Shown piece by piece: positions 50,451-58,890 of a stretch of DNA of 64,000 nucleotides; the stretch's first letter is position 1, and each line of letters starts with the position of its first letter. The position numbers were made by a program, and so were the translations under genes. The stretch covers positions 62,001-126,000 of the forward strand of contig NZ_FZPA01000008.1 in the NCBI RefSeq assembly GCF_900188185.1, read 5' to 3'. The stretch comes from Sphingopyxis indica (GTDB lineage Bacteria; Pseudomonadota; Alphaproteobacteria; Sphingomonadales; Sphingomonadaceae). The notes beneath the pieces were generated by a model. That model was not told the origin of the DNA, did no database searches, and was given only the letters and a program-made list of their open reading frames with translations.

Positions 50451-51166
50451 AGAAATATCCGCTTCGCCGCGCCTTGCTGGCAGGCATCGCGCTGTCCGTC
50501 ACCGGCGCGATGACCGCCGTTCCGGCGCAGGCGCAGTTCGGTTTCGGCGGCATCGTCTATGACCCGACAAACTATGCGTCGAACGTCTTGCAGGCGGCCC
50601 GCGCGCTGCAACAGATCAACAATCAAATCCAGCAGATCCAGAACCAGGCGACCAGCCTCATCAACGAGGCGAAGAATCTCGCCAGTCTGCCAGTCTCGAC
50701 GCTTTCGACCTTGCAGAACCAGGTCAACCAGACCCGGCAGTTGCTGAGCCAGGCCCAGCGCATCGCCTATGATGTGCAGAGCATCCAGCAGGCGTTCGAA
50801 GGCCGCTACAAGGGCAGTGCGCTCACCGGCGACCATGCCCAGATGGTCGCCAATGCCAATGCGCGCTGGGAAGACAGCGTCGGGGCGCTCGAGGATGCGC
50901 TGCGCGTGCAGGCCGGCGTGGTCGATAATATCGACGGCGCCCGCGCGTCGATCGACACGCTGGTCGGCGCCAGCCAGTCGGCGAGCGGCGCTTTGCAGGC
51001 GGCGCAGGCCGGCAACCAGCTTCTCGCGCTCCAGTCGCAGCAGCTCGCCGACCTCACCGCCGCGGTCGCCGCGCAGGGCCGCGCTCAGGCGCTCGAATCC
51101 GCGCGCAACGCTGCGATCGAGGCCGAGGCACGCGAACGGTTCCGCCGCTTCCGGGGCAAGAACTGA
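50447..51166 (+). CDS. trbJ: conjugal transfer protein TrbJ
   Basis: The protein has 239 residues; the ATG overlaps the trbE stop. MKKYPLRRALLAGIALSVTGAMTAVPAQA is a signal peptide. The mature protein begins QFGFGGIVYDPTNYASNVLQAARALQQINNQIQQIQNQA, the VirB5/TrbJ motif (VYDPxNYxxN) and a long Gln-rich coiled coil. The rest is helical with repeated Ala/Gln (~150-220). TrbJ is a periplasmic or pilus-tip component involved in host contact and exclusion. Confidence 0.9.
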   Translation: MKKYPLRRALLAGIALSVTGAMTAVPAQAQFGFGGIVYDPTNYASNVLQAARALQQINNQIQQIQNQATSLINEAKNLASLPVSTLSTLQNQVNQTRQLLSQAQRIAYDVQSIQQAFEGRYKGSALTGDHAQMVANANARWEDSVGALEDALRVQAGVVDNIDGARASIDTLVGASQSASGALQAAQAGNQLLALQSQQLADLTAAVAAQGRAQALESARNAAIEAEARERFRRFRGKN

Positions 51167-51167
51167 C

Positions 51168-51416
51168 ATGAGCCGCACGGCGAAGATCGCAGCCGCGGGT
51201 GCGCTTGGCGGCCTGCTCATGGCGCTGACGATCGGCATCACGCTCCGCGAGGGCCGCCACGTCGAGACAGTGATCGTCCCGGCGGACGAGAGCGCAGCCG
51301 ATCCACAGACACGCGATCTTCGCCGCTGCCGCACTCTCACCATGCCCGACAGCGGCTGCGAGGCCGCCTGGGAAGAAAAGCGCCGCCGCTTCTATGGCAA
51401 GGAGGATCGGCCGTGA
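51168..51416 (+). CDS. TrbK-like entry exclusion protein
   Basis: The protein has 82 residues; ATG at 51168, 1 base after the trbJ stop. One N-terminal membrane helix (KIAAAGALGGLLMALTIGITL) is followed by a basic and acidic region and the RRCRTLTMPDSGCEAAWEEKRRRFYG ending, typical of the alternative TrbK found in alphaproteobacterial trb operons. Here a non-lipoprotein form is seen; no lipobox Cys lies after the hydrophobic stretch. It would act in preventing redundant transfer into the same host. Confidence 0.75.
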   Translation: MSRTAKIAAAGALGGLLMALTIGITLREGRHVETVIVPADESAADPQTRDLRRCRTLTMPDSGCEAAWEEKRRRFYGKEDRP

Positions 51417-52789
51417 ATGACACTGGCGTTATCGACACCTTTCTCGGCGTCTTCACGGGCTACATCGACAGCGGGTTTGGGCTGCTTGGCGGCGAGGTCG
51501 CCTTTCTGTCCTCGACGCTGATCGCGATCGACGTGACCATCGCCGCGCTGTTCTGGGCCTGGGGCGCCGACGAGGATGTGCTTCAGAGGCTGGTGAAGAA
51601 GACACTCTATATCGGCGTCTTCGCATATATCATCGGCAACTTTTCCTCGCTCGCCACCATCCTGTTCGACAGCTTCGCCGGGCTCGGTCTCAAGGCATCG
51701 GGCGGCGGGATGGCGCTCGGCGATTTCATGAAGCCCGGCACGGTCGCTGCGACCGGACTCGATGCCGGCGCGCCGCTGCTCGATGCGACCGAGGATCTGG
51801 TGGGGCCGGTCGGCCTCTTCACCAATTTCCCCGAGATCATGATCCTGCTCGTCGCCTGGCTGATCGTGGTGCTGGCGTTCTTCGTGCTCGCTATCCAGGT
51901 GTTCGTCACCATCATCGAGTTCAAGCTGGTCACGCTCGCCGGCTTCGTGCTCCTTCCCTTCGCCTTCTTCAATCGCACCGCCTTCATGGCCGAGAAGGTG
52001 CTGGGCCATGTCATCTCGTCGGGCGTCAAGGTTCTGGTGCTCGCGGTCATCACCGGCATCGGCACGACGCTGTTCACCCAGTTCACCAATGCCGGCGTCG
52101 GCGCCGAACCCGATATCGAACAGGTCATGGCGATCGCGCTCGGTGCGCTGACCCTGCTCGGGCTCGGAATTTTCGGCCCCGGGATCGCCAATGGTATCGT
52201 CGCCGGCGGCCCGCAGCTCGGAGCAGGCGCCGCCGCCGGAACGGCGCTTGTTGCGGGCGCTTCGTTGGCCGGCGGCGCCGCAGGCGTGAAGCTTGCAGCC
52301 GGTGCGGCCGGTTCCGCCGTCGCTGCGGGCGGCAGGGCGACCGCCGCGACCGCCAGCGGTGCCGCCCGCGCCTCCGGCGCCGCGGCTGCCGCCTACAGCA
52401 TGGGCTCGTTCGGCAAGGCCGGCGCCAGCGCTGTTGCTGGAGGGATGGCCGCTACGGGAGAGGCCGCGCTTGCCGGTGCCGGCAGGGCTGCCGTCTCGCC
52501 CTTGCGCAAGATGGCCGACAAGGCTGGGCAGGCATTGCGGTCGAACTTTCGCAGCGGCGCGCGCTCCAGCTTCGGAGCGGCACCGGAAGGCCCGGCTGCT
52601 TCGACTGCCGCCGCTCCCGCGGAGTCCGGAGCGGGACCGGCATCTTCATCGAGCGGGCCGCCCTCCTGGGCGAAAGCCATGAAGCATCGCCAGGCCATGA
52701 CTCAGGGCGCGACCATGGCGGCGCACACCCTCAAGGGCGGCGACAGCCATGGCGGCGGCAACGGCCCCGACGTCTCCGACAAGAGCTGA
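51413..52789 (+). CDS. trbL: conjugal transfer protein TrbL
   Basis: The protein has 458 residues with a GTG start overlapping the trbK-like stop. MNDTGVIDTFLGVFTGYIDSGFGLLGGEVAFLSSTLIAIDVTIAALFW is the conserved TrbL N-terminus. About six membrane helices occupy residues ~30-260, including LVAWLIVVLAFFVLAIQVFVTIIEFKLVTLAGFVLLPFAF. The last ~190 residues are Ala/Gly-rich, low-complexity and soluble. It is the VirB6-like polytopic core of the mating channel. The low-complexity tail is longer than minimal TrbL forms. Confidence 0.92.
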   Translation: MNDTGVIDTFLGVFTGYIDSGFGLLGGEVAFLSSTLIAIDVTIAALFWAWGADEDVLQRLVKKTLYIGVFAYIIGNFSSLATILFDSFAGLGLKASGGGMALGDFMKPGTVAATGLDAGAPLLDATEDLVGPVGLFTNFPEIMILLVAWLIVVLAFFVLAIQVFVTIIEFKLVTLAGFVLLPFAFFNRTAFMAEKVLGHVISSGVKVLVLAVITGIGTTLFTQFTNAGVGAEPDIEQVMAIALGALTLLGLGIFGPGIANGIVAGGPQLGAGAAAGTALVAGASLAGGAAGVKLAAGAAGSAVAAGGRATAATASGAARASGAAAAAYSMGSFGKAGASAVAGGMAATGEAALAGAGRAAVSPLRKMADKAGQALRSNFRSGARSSFGAAPEGPAASTAAAPAESGAGPASSSSGPPSWAKAMKHRQAMTQGATMAAHTLKGGDSHGGGNGPDVSDKS

Positions 52790-52809
52790 ATTCTCGAAAG
52801 GACACCTGC

Positions 52810-53493
52810 ATGTTTCGAAGACCCTCCATCCGCTATGGCCAATCGCCTGAGCCGGTCACGCCCTACCAGCGTGCCGCGCAGGTCTGGGACGATCGTATCG
52901 GCTCGGCGCGATCCGCAGCGAAGAACTGGCGGCTCGCCTTTTTCGGTTGCCTCGCGCTTTCGGGCGGATTGTCTGCGGGCCTCGTTTGGCAATCGGCGCG
53001 GGGACATATCACCCCCTGGGTGGTCGAGGTCGACAAGCTGGGTGCGGCGCAGGCCGTTGCGCCCGCTGACGTCGATTATCGCCCGACCGATCCGCAGATC
53101 GCATTCCATCTCGCGCGCTTCATCGAAGGGGTGCGCTCGGTTCCCGCCGATCCGATCGTGCTGCGTCAGAACTGGCTGCGCGCCTATGATTTTACCACCG
53201 ACAAAGGCGGGCTCGCGCTCAACGACTATGCGCGCAGCAACGACCCGTTCGCTCTGGTCGGAAAGGTGCAGGTGGCGGTCGATGTGTCGAGTGTGATCCG
53301 CGCCTCCAATGACAGTTTCCGGGTCGCCTGGACCGAGCGGCGCTATTCTGACGGCGCGCTTGCCGAGACCTCGCGCTGGTCCGCGATCCTCACCGTCACC
53401 GTCCAGACCCCACGCACCCCCGAAGGGCTGCGCAAGAACCCGCTGGGCGTGTTCGTCAATGCCCTCAACTGGTCGAAGGAACTCAGCCAATGA
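52810..53493 (+). CDS. trbF: conjugal transfer protein TrbF
   Basis: The protein has 227 residues; ATG at 52810 after GAAAGGACACCTGC. FRRPSIRYGQSPEPVTPYQRAAQVWDDRIGSAR is the characteristic TrbF start. One membrane helix (LAFFGCLALSGGLSAGLVW) precedes a VirB8-like periplasmic domain: WVVEVDKLGAAQAV, IAFHLARFIEGVRSVPADPIVLRQNWLRAYDF and RKNPLGVFVNALNWSKEL. It acts as an assembly scaffold at the inner membrane. It overlaps trbG by 4 bases. Confidence 0.92.
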   Translation: MFRRPSIRYGQSPEPVTPYQRAAQVWDDRIGSARSAAKNWRLAFFGCLALSGGLSAGLVWQSARGHITPWVVEVDKLGAAQAVAPADVDYRPTDPQIAFHLARFIEGVRSVPADPIVLRQNWLRAYDFTTDKGGLALNDYARSNDPFALVGKVQVAVDVSSVIRASNDSFRVAWTERRYSDGALAETSRWSAILTVTVQTPRTPEGLRKNPLGVFVNALNWSKELSQ

Positions 53494-54506
53494 GACAGAT
53501 TTCATTTCGCAAGGCTGTTCCGGCCTTGCTGATCTCCGCGTCCGCGCTTGGCGCCTGCGCCACGACGTCCGCGAAGCCGCGCGCGACCGTCCAGGAAGCG
53601 CCGCGCGAGGTGCTCGCGACGCCAGCGCCGGAACCGAAGCGGGCCGTGCAGGTCGTAGCCATCCCCGAGCCTTTGCCGCTGCCCGGCCAGTTGAAGCCGA
53701 TCGGGGATACGGCGCAGCTACCGCCGGAGCCGGTCGATCCGCGCCGCCGTGTCGGAGCGGCCAATGACGCCGCCCGCGTGGAGCCCACTCGCAACGGCTA
53801 TGTGAACGCGATCCAGCAATATCCCTGGGCCGATGGCGCGCTCTATCAGGTCTATGCCGCGCCCGGTCAGGTGACCGACATCGCGCTTCAGGAAGGCGAA
53901 CAACTTGTAGGCCCCGGGCCGGTCGCGGCCGGTGACACCGTGCGCTGGATCATCGGCGACACGGTGAGCGGGGCTGGTCCGACGGCGCGCGTACATATCC
54001 TCGCGAAGCCCACCCGGCCGGACATTGCCACGAATCTGATCATCAATACCGACCGGCGCACCTATCATCTGGAACTGCGTGCAACGCCCTCCACCTGGAT
54101 GGCCTCGGTGTCGTGGATCTATCCGCAAGATCAGCTCATCGCACTGCGGACCACCGAAACCGGGCGGGCGCGCAATACGCCGCTGGCTTCGGGTGTGGAC
54201 CTCACCGCCCTCAATTTTGGCTATCGGATCGACGGGGATAGGCCCGACTGGCGGCCGGTGCGTGTGTTCGATGATGGCCGGCAGATCTTCATCGAATTTG
54301 CTGAAGGCGTGGAGCGCACCGACATGCCGCCGCTGTTCGTCGTGGGCGACACCGGAACCACCGAGCTGGTCAATTACCGCGTCGTCGGCCGCTATATGAT
54401 CGTCGACCGGCTTTTTTCCCGTGCCGAATTGCGGCTTGCTTCGGGCAAACGCGAGGCAAAGGTCAGCATCGAGCGCGAAAGCCCGTGCCGTAAGGGCCGG
54501 TCATGA
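53490..54506 (+). CDS. trbG: conjugal transfer protein TrbG
   Basis: The protein has 338 residues. The lipoprotein signal, VPALLISASALGAC, has a lipobox. The mature part carries a proline-rich linker and a VirB9-like beta domain: YPWADGALYQVYAAPGQVTDIALQEGEQL, GDTVRWIIGDTVSG, PDIATNLIINTDRRTYHLELRAT and GDRPDWRPVRVFDDGRQIFIEF. It forms the outer-membrane-side core complex with TrbI. It overlaps trbI by 4 bases. Confidence 0.92.
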   Translation: MRQISFRKAVPALLISASALGACATTSAKPRATVQEAPREVLATPAPEPKRAVQVVAIPEPLPLPGQLKPIGDTAQLPPEPVDPRRRVGAANDAARVEPTRNGYVNAIQQYPWADGALYQVYAAPGQVTDIALQEGEQLVGPGPVAAGDTVRWIIGDTVSGAGPTARVHILAKPTRPDIATNLIINTDRRTYHLELRATPSTWMASVSWIYPQDQLIALRTTETGRARNTPLASGVDLTALNFGYRIDGDRPDWRPVRVFDDGRQIFIEFAEGVERTDMPPLFVVGDTGTTELVNYRVVGRYMIVDRLFSRAELRLASGKREAKVSIERESPCRKGRS

Positions 54507-55795
54507 GCGGGCCGGGAGGAGAAAGGGCTGAAGCTGGGGAGCCGGTAGCCGGCCTGCCGCAGGATCCCGCAGCCAGGCCGAATACCGGGGAGGAACCGGA
54601 AGCGGCGCCAGTTACCGCTCCGCGCCCCGTCCATGATGGGCAGGCATTCCGGTTGCGCGGCGATCCGCCGTCCGTCATGCGCCTTTCGCGCAAGGCGCTT
54701 GCCTCTGTCGGTGCGGTCGCCTGCCTCAGCATCGGCGGCGCGCTCGTCTATGCACTTCTGCCCGCGCGTCATGCCGACGCACCGAATCTCGTCGAAACCG
54801 AGAGCCGGAATAAGGCGGATAATGTGACCGCGGCGCCGGCCAGCTACGACAAGGTTCCCAAGCTCGGTCAGCCGCTCCCGGGCGACCTCGGCCGCCCGAT
54901 TCTCTCGGCGCAGCAAAATGGTCAGCCCGTTCCCGCGCCGCCCATGGGGACGCCGGCTCCTCAATCGGTGGACCCGCGCATCGCTGCAGCGGAACAGGCC
55001 CGCCAGCGCATCGTGCAGGAGCGCGACACCGCGCGCACCAGTCGATTGTTCCTCGGCGAAGCAATGAGCGGCGCGCGCGCTTCGGCGGCGTCTGCAGAGC
55101 AGGCTATGCCGCCCGCTTCAGTTGGCATTGCAACCAATCCGGCTCCCGCGCCGACTGGCAAGCGGGGCTTTATGGCCGTCGCCGCCGACCGCTCCACCGC
55201 CAGCGATGAGCGGATCGCTCCTCCGGTCTCACCTTATATCGTGCAGGCGGGCAGCGTCATCCCGGCCGCGTTGATCACCGGCATCCAGTCGGACCTGCCC
55301 GGCCAGATCGCCGCCCAGGTCACGCAGAATGTCTATGACAGCCCGACGGGACGCATTCTTCTCATCCCGCAGGGCTCGCGGCTGATCGGCGAATATGACA
55401 GCGAAGTCTCGGCGGGCCAAAGCCGCGTGCTGCTCGCCTGGGATCGGCTTATTCTTCCAGGCGGCCGCTCGATCCTGCTGGACCGCCAGCCAGGTGCCGA
55501 TGCGTCCGGTATGGCGGGGATTCGGGATCGCGTGAACTATCATTGGGGCAGCATGCTCAAGGCCGCGCTGATCTCGACGTTGCTGGGCGTCGGCACCGAG
55601 CTTACAACCGACAGCGACGACGCGTTGGTCGAGGCGTTGCGCTACGGCACGCAGGACACGATCAATCAAACGGGACGCCAGGTCGTGCAGCGTCAACTCG
55701 GTATCCCGCCGACGCTCACCATACGCCCAGGCCATGTCCTTCACGTCATCGTGACGCGCGATTTGGTGCTCGAGCCGCCGCGGGAGGAACAGTGA
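54503..55795 (+). CDS. trbI: conjugal transfer protein TrbI
   Basis: This 430-residue VirB10-like protein has an N-terminal cytoplasmic, proline-rich region, a membrane helix (ALASVGAVACLSIGGALVYALL, ~60-80), a long linker and a C-terminal barrel domain: SPYIVQAGSVIPAALITGIQSDLPGQIAAQVTQNVYDSPTG, LLIPQGSRLIGEYDSEVSAGQSRVLLAWDRLILPGG and TIRPGHVLHVIVTRDLVLEPP. It spans both membranes and completes the Trb channel. The stop shares an A with the next ATG. Confidence 0.93.
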   Translation: MSGPGGERAEAGEPVAGLPQDPAARPNTGEEPEAAPVTAPRPVHDGQAFRLRGDPPSVMRLSRKALASVGAVACLSIGGALVYALLPARHADAPNLVETESRNKADNVTAAPASYDKVPKLGQPLPGDLGRPILSAQQNGQPVPAPPMGTPAPQSVDPRIAAAEQARQRIVQERDTARTSRLFLGEAMSGARASAASAEQAMPPASVGIATNPAPAPTGKRGFMAVAADRSTASDERIAPPVSPYIVQAGSVIPAALITGIQSDLPGQIAAQVTQNVYDSPTGRILLIPQGSRLIGEYDSEVSAGQSRVLLAWDRLILPGGRSILLDRQPGADASGMAGIRDRVNYHWGSMLKAALISTLLGVGTELTTDSDDALVEALRYGTQDTINQTGRQVVQRQLGIPPTLTIRPGHVLHVIVTRDLVLEPPREEQ

Positions 55796-56031
55796 TGAGC
55801 AAGCTGAAACTGGGGCCGATCGACGATGACAAGCCGGTCAAGCTGACACTGGAATTGCCAGCGTCCGTCCACCGCGATCTCATTGCCTATGCCAGGGTTC
55901 ACGCCGCCCAGACGGGCCTTTCTCAGCCGCTCCCTGTCGAGCGCCTGATTGCGCCGATGCTCGAACGGTTCATGGCCACCGATCGCGGTTTTGTCAGGAA
56001 CAGAAGTCAGTCCGGGTCCAAATCGGATTAA
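55795..56031 (+). CDS. DUF2274 family protein
   Basis: This 78-residue protein starts MSKLKLGPIDDDKPVKLTLELPASVHRDLIAYARVHAAQTG, a ribbon-helix-helix-like pattern, followed by LPVERLIAPMLERFMATDRGF. DUF2274 proteins regularly end the trbBCDEJKLFGI operon in Alphaproteobacteria, so its presence here marks the end of the transfer module. It is probably a small DNA-binding regulator of the operon. Translation is coupled to trbI. Confidence 0.85.
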   Translation: MSKLKLGPIDDDKPVKLTLELPASVHRDLIAYARVHAAQTGLSQPLPVERLIAPMLERFMATDRGFVRNRSQSGSKSD

Positions 56032-56039
56032 ATTTCGGA

Positions 56040-56070
56040 TAGCGGATACACATGCGCTTCCTATCCGCTA
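56040..56070. repeat. 9-bp inverted repeat after the trb operon
   Basis: TAGCGGATA (56040-56048) and TATCCGCTA (56062-56070) are perfect complements separated by 13 bases. It begins 9 bases after the DUF2274 stop. No T-run follows, so it may be a Rho-type end, an mRNA-stability hairpin or an operator between the transfer and lasso modules. Confidence 0.5.
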
Positions 56071-56223
56071 GAATAGCGCCACCGCTTGCTTGCGAGCGGG
56101 TGACCGGGTGACTGACGCGTATGTCCAGGCTCAAGCTAAAGGCGTCGGTGCGTGCTCCCAACGCACGATCTCACTACTCGGTCACTATAGCGTCAACTAA
56201 AGTCATTCACCGAACGCGGCATT

Positions 56224-56253
56224 GATTATAATCGGATTATAATTCGATTATAA
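56224..56253. promoter_or_regulatory. three phased GATTATAA repeats upstream of the lasso precursor
   Basis: GATTATAA starts at 56224, 56235 and 56246, exactly 11 bases apart, in otherwise GC-rich DNA. The repeats contain -10-like hexamers TATAAT at 56227 and 56238, though no good -35 box was found at standard spacing. The block lies 75 bases before the precursor ATG and probably holds the lasso promoter, with a phased binding site or curved DNA. Confidence 0.6.
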
Positions 56254-56328
56254 AATAGATTGCCGCAACTCGATCTGAAACCCTTCCGCTTGCGGCTATT
56301 CGAGTCGCGTGAAGGAAGGAGTGAGACA

Positions 56329-56460
56329 ATGGAACGCACTGATGTGACCGAAGACATCGTCGAACTGGGCAAGGCGTCCGTCGAAACCAAAGGCGGGGGT
56401 GAACTCATCCTCGACAGCGTTTCGACCGAACAGAACTTCGCCGGCCTGTCCGACGACTGA
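56329..56460 (+). CDS. lasso peptide precursor
   Basis: The protein has 43 residues; the ATG at 56329 is preceded by AAGGAAGGAG. The leader ends IVELGKASVETK, close to the LGKASAETR of the astexin precursor as I recall it, with the essential Thr at -2. The predicted core begins with Gly22: ring GGGELILD, so Gly1 would be joined to Asp8, then tail SVSTEQNFAGLSDD. The 8-residue ring and the GLSDD ending match sphingomonad lasso peptides such as sphingonodin I, and LDSVS is shared with astexin-2/-3. The core starts directly with Gly, as required. It is followed at once by the B gene. Confidence 0.85.
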   Translation: MERTDVTEDIVELGKASVETKGGGELILDSVSTEQNFAGLSDD

Positions 56461-56509
56461 GTGGTTTGGCGTGCCCGGCAAGCCCGGGCGCGCCGGCCCA
56501 CGGACGGAT

Positions 56510-57154
56510 ATGATGGGGGGACTTCCGACAACCGGAATCAGCTATTGCGTGTGCGATGATCGTGCCGTGTTTCTCGATGTCGAACGAGACCGTTATTTCT
56601 GCCTGCCATCGCAGCTGAATCAAGCCTTTGTCCGGACGGTGATCGATGGAGACGCGATGGCCAGCGCCGATGCTGAGCGTCTGCGCGCTCTGGGAATTGA
56701 AAAACCTACGCCGCGAGAATTTGCTGCTCGGCCGGATGCGCATGCGATACCGACCAGGGAAATGGCGCCGTCCGATCGGGCATCTTCAGTGCTTTGGGCC
56801 AGCGCGGCACATTGGCTGGTTCGATCGCGGCTGAAGCGCTGGCGGTTCGCACGGCTTTTGGCGCACGAACGACATCGAGCGCCGCGACGTTCTCACAACG
56901 CCTCGGCTCAGACGCTTGCGAACCTTCATGCCGCGTTTCAGCACGCGTCGCTGTGGATGGGCGAAGCAGATCAATGTCTCGCGCGCTCCATTGCCTTTCG
57001 GATGCTCGCCTTTCGCCTCGGTTTCGCACCCACATTGGTCCTCGGGGTCAAGCTCGACCCCTTTGCAGCCCATTGCTGGGTCCAGTCGGAAGACTGTGTT
57101 GCCAATGACAGCCTGGAACGCGTTCGCTGCTTCACGCCCATATTTGCATTGTGA
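56510..57154 (+). CDS. lasso peptide B protein (recognition element plus leader peptidase)
   Basis: The protein has 214 residues from the ATG at 56510 (ATGATG); the frame is open back to 56399 inside the precursor gene, but that part is out-of-frame precursor sequence. Residues ~8-60 (GISYCVCDDRAVFLDVERDRYFCLPSQ) form the PqqD-like recognition element that binds the leader. The C-terminal ~110 residues are a transglutaminase-like protease: EADQCLARSIAFRMLAFRLGFAP with Cys156, FAAHCWVQSED with His188, and Asp200 as the likely triad. This fused B1-B2 form is standard in Proteobacteria. It removes the leader so that Gly1 can be cyclised. Confidence 0.88.
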   Translation: MMGGLPTTGISYCVCDDRAVFLDVERDRYFCLPSQLNQAFVRTVIDGDAMASADAERLRALGIEKPTPREFAARPDAHAIPTREMAPSDRASSVLWASAAHWLVRSRLKRWRFARLLAHERHRAPRRSHNASAQTLANLHAAFQHASLWMGEADQCLARSIAFRMLAFRLGFAPTLVLGVKLDPFAAHCWVQSEDCVANDSLERVRCFTPIFAL

Positions 57155-58890
57155 TGGCCCACCGGTTCCTCTTCGAGGTCCGCGATCCCGGGCGAGCGGA
57201 ATCAGAGTCTGTCGCGCAACACCTGGCTCAGCTGGATTTGCGGCTCATCTATTCCAGTTCCCGTGTGCGCCTGTTCGCCAATCAGCCGGATGCGATGCGG
57301 CGGTGGGGAAAAACGGTGGCGTTCGGCCATCTGTTCGAGCGAGACGCGACACCGCTGCCTGGAGCAGACCGCAGCGGAATTCTTGATATTCGCTGCCCCG
57401 CCGAGGTTCTGCAACATTATTGGGGCAGCTATTCCCTGTGCTTCGAGAGCGATGACCGCGTTGAAATCATGCGCGACCCTTCAGGGATGCTACCCTGCTA
57501 TTATGGGAGCTGGGACGACATATTTTACGTCGCGTCGGACGTCCCCCTCCTTTGCGAGGCAAGCGGCCAGCAGCCGGCGATCGACTGGCACGAACTGGGC
57601 AGGACATTATACGTCAACGGTCTGCCGCAAAGGACGACCGCCCTTGCAGGCATCTTTCAGCTCTTACCGGGGATGACGCTGAAGATTGTAAAGGGGCGGG
57701 CCGAAGAGACGATCATTTGGTCCCCTTGGACCTGCGTCGATCGTCAGGCTCCCAACCTCAATACCTTTCGGCAGATTGTCCTCGATTGCATCACGGCGTG
57801 GGCCACGCAATTCCCCTCGATCCTCATAGGGGTTTCCGGTGGCCTCGATTCGTCGATCGTCGCGCTTGGCGCGCGGCATCACGCTGAACTTCATGCCTTC
57901 ACAATCGCCACCGGCGATCCGCGCGGCGATGAGCGCTCCTTTGCTCGCGGCCTCGCCCGCGCTCTCAACATTCCGCTGTTTGAAGCCACCTATGATCTTT
58001 CTGAAGTCGATATTTCTCGCTCCAGCTTCATTCATGCGCCCCGCCCCGGCGGACGGGCGCAGCTACAGGCCTACGACAAGCTGCTCGTCGATCTCGCGAA
58101 GCGCCATTCGGCAAATGCCTTTTTCTCCGGCGTGGGCGGCGACAATGTTTTCTACTTATCCAACTCGGCCCGTCCGCTCGTCGACCGATATCTCATGGGC
58201 GGGACGCTCACCGATCTGCGTTCGACACTATTGGACATTTGCCGGCTTACTGGATCGACCCCATGGCAGGTCTTCAGACAAGTCCTTCAAATTCCGCGTG
58301 TGCCCGGTCCGAAATATCATTGGCGACCCAATGCCGAGTTGCTGGCGCCCGCCGTTATCGACCACTTCAAGGAGGAGCAGCTGACCCATCCCTGGCTCGA
58401 GGGGCCGGTCGATAGCCTGCCTGGGAAAGCGGCGCATATCGCGATGATCATTCGGGCTCAAGGCTATATGGAGGCACAGGATCGGCGCTTTCCCTTCGAC
58501 CCAGTACATCCGCTGATGTCCCAACCGATCATCGAGGCGTGCCTTTCGGTGCCGAGCTGGGAAGCCTGCCGCGGCGGCAGCGATCGATCCTTCACGAGGC
58601 GGGCTTTTACCGGCGATCTACCGCCGACCGTCATTGAGCGGCGGATCAAGGGTGGCCCCGATCACTTCGCCCTGCAGATCCTCCGGTCGCACCTCCCGGC
58701 CATCCGCACACGCCTGATGGACGGGGCGCTCCTCCGCAACCATATCGTTGACGGGCGCGCCCTGGAGATGGCGCTCACCGAAGCCAGCCTCGCCAGCGGA
58801 GGCCATTACACGCGTATCCTCTCGCTGCTCGACACCGAAGCATGGATCGATGGCTGGAGCACGGCCGATTTGCGCCCGAGCTGGCTGTGA
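57154..58890 (+). CDS. lasso cyclase (asparagine synthetase-like)
   Basis: The protein has 578 residues; the ATG at 57154 shares its A with the B stop, while a GTG one codon earlier is possible. The N-terminal part resembles a glutaminase domain but has no Cys at position 2, so ammonia transfer is not expected. SGGLDSSIVALGARHH (228 onward) is the ATP-pyrophosphatase loop. FFSGVGGDNVFYLSNSARP and the C-terminal RRFPFDPVHPLMSQPIIEACLSVPSW follow. It adenylates the Asp8 side chain and joins it to the Gly1 amine, closing the ring around the tail. Its 3' end overlaps the antisense isopeptidase gene by 273 bases. Confidence 0.9.
   Translation: MAHRFLFEVRDPGRAESESVAQHLAQLDLRLIYSSSRVRLFANQPDAMRRWGKTVAFGHLFERDATPLPGADRSGILDIRCPAEVLQHYWGSYSLCFESDDRVEIMRDPSGMLPCYYGSWDDIFYVASDVPLLCEASGQQPAIDWHELGRTLYVNGLPQRTTALAGIFQLLPGMTLKIVKGRAEETIIWSPWTCVDRQAPNLNTFRQIVLDCITAWATQFPSILIGVSGGLDSSIVALGARHHAELHAFTIATGDPRGDERSFARGLARALNIPLFEATYDLSEVDISRSSFIHAPRPGGRAQLQAYDKLLVDLAKRHSANAFFSGVGGDNVFYLSNSARPLVDRYLMGGTLTDLRSTLLDICRLTGSTPWQVFRQVLQIPRVPGPKYHWRPNAELLAPAVIDHFKEEQLTHPWLEGPVDSLPGKAAHIAMIIRAQGYMEAQDRRFPFDPVHPLMSQPIIEACLSVPSWEACRGGSDRSFTRRAFTGDLPPTVIERRIKGGPDHFALQILRSHLPAIRTRLMDGALLRNHIVDGRALEMALTEASLASGGHYTRILSLLDTEAWIDGWSTADLRPSWL

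Noticed and set aside
56399-56509. Longer N-terminus of the lasso B protein starting inside the precursor gene
   Set aside because: The extra 37 residues read the precursor in another frame and are Pro/Arg-rich; the recognition domain begins after the ATG at 56510.
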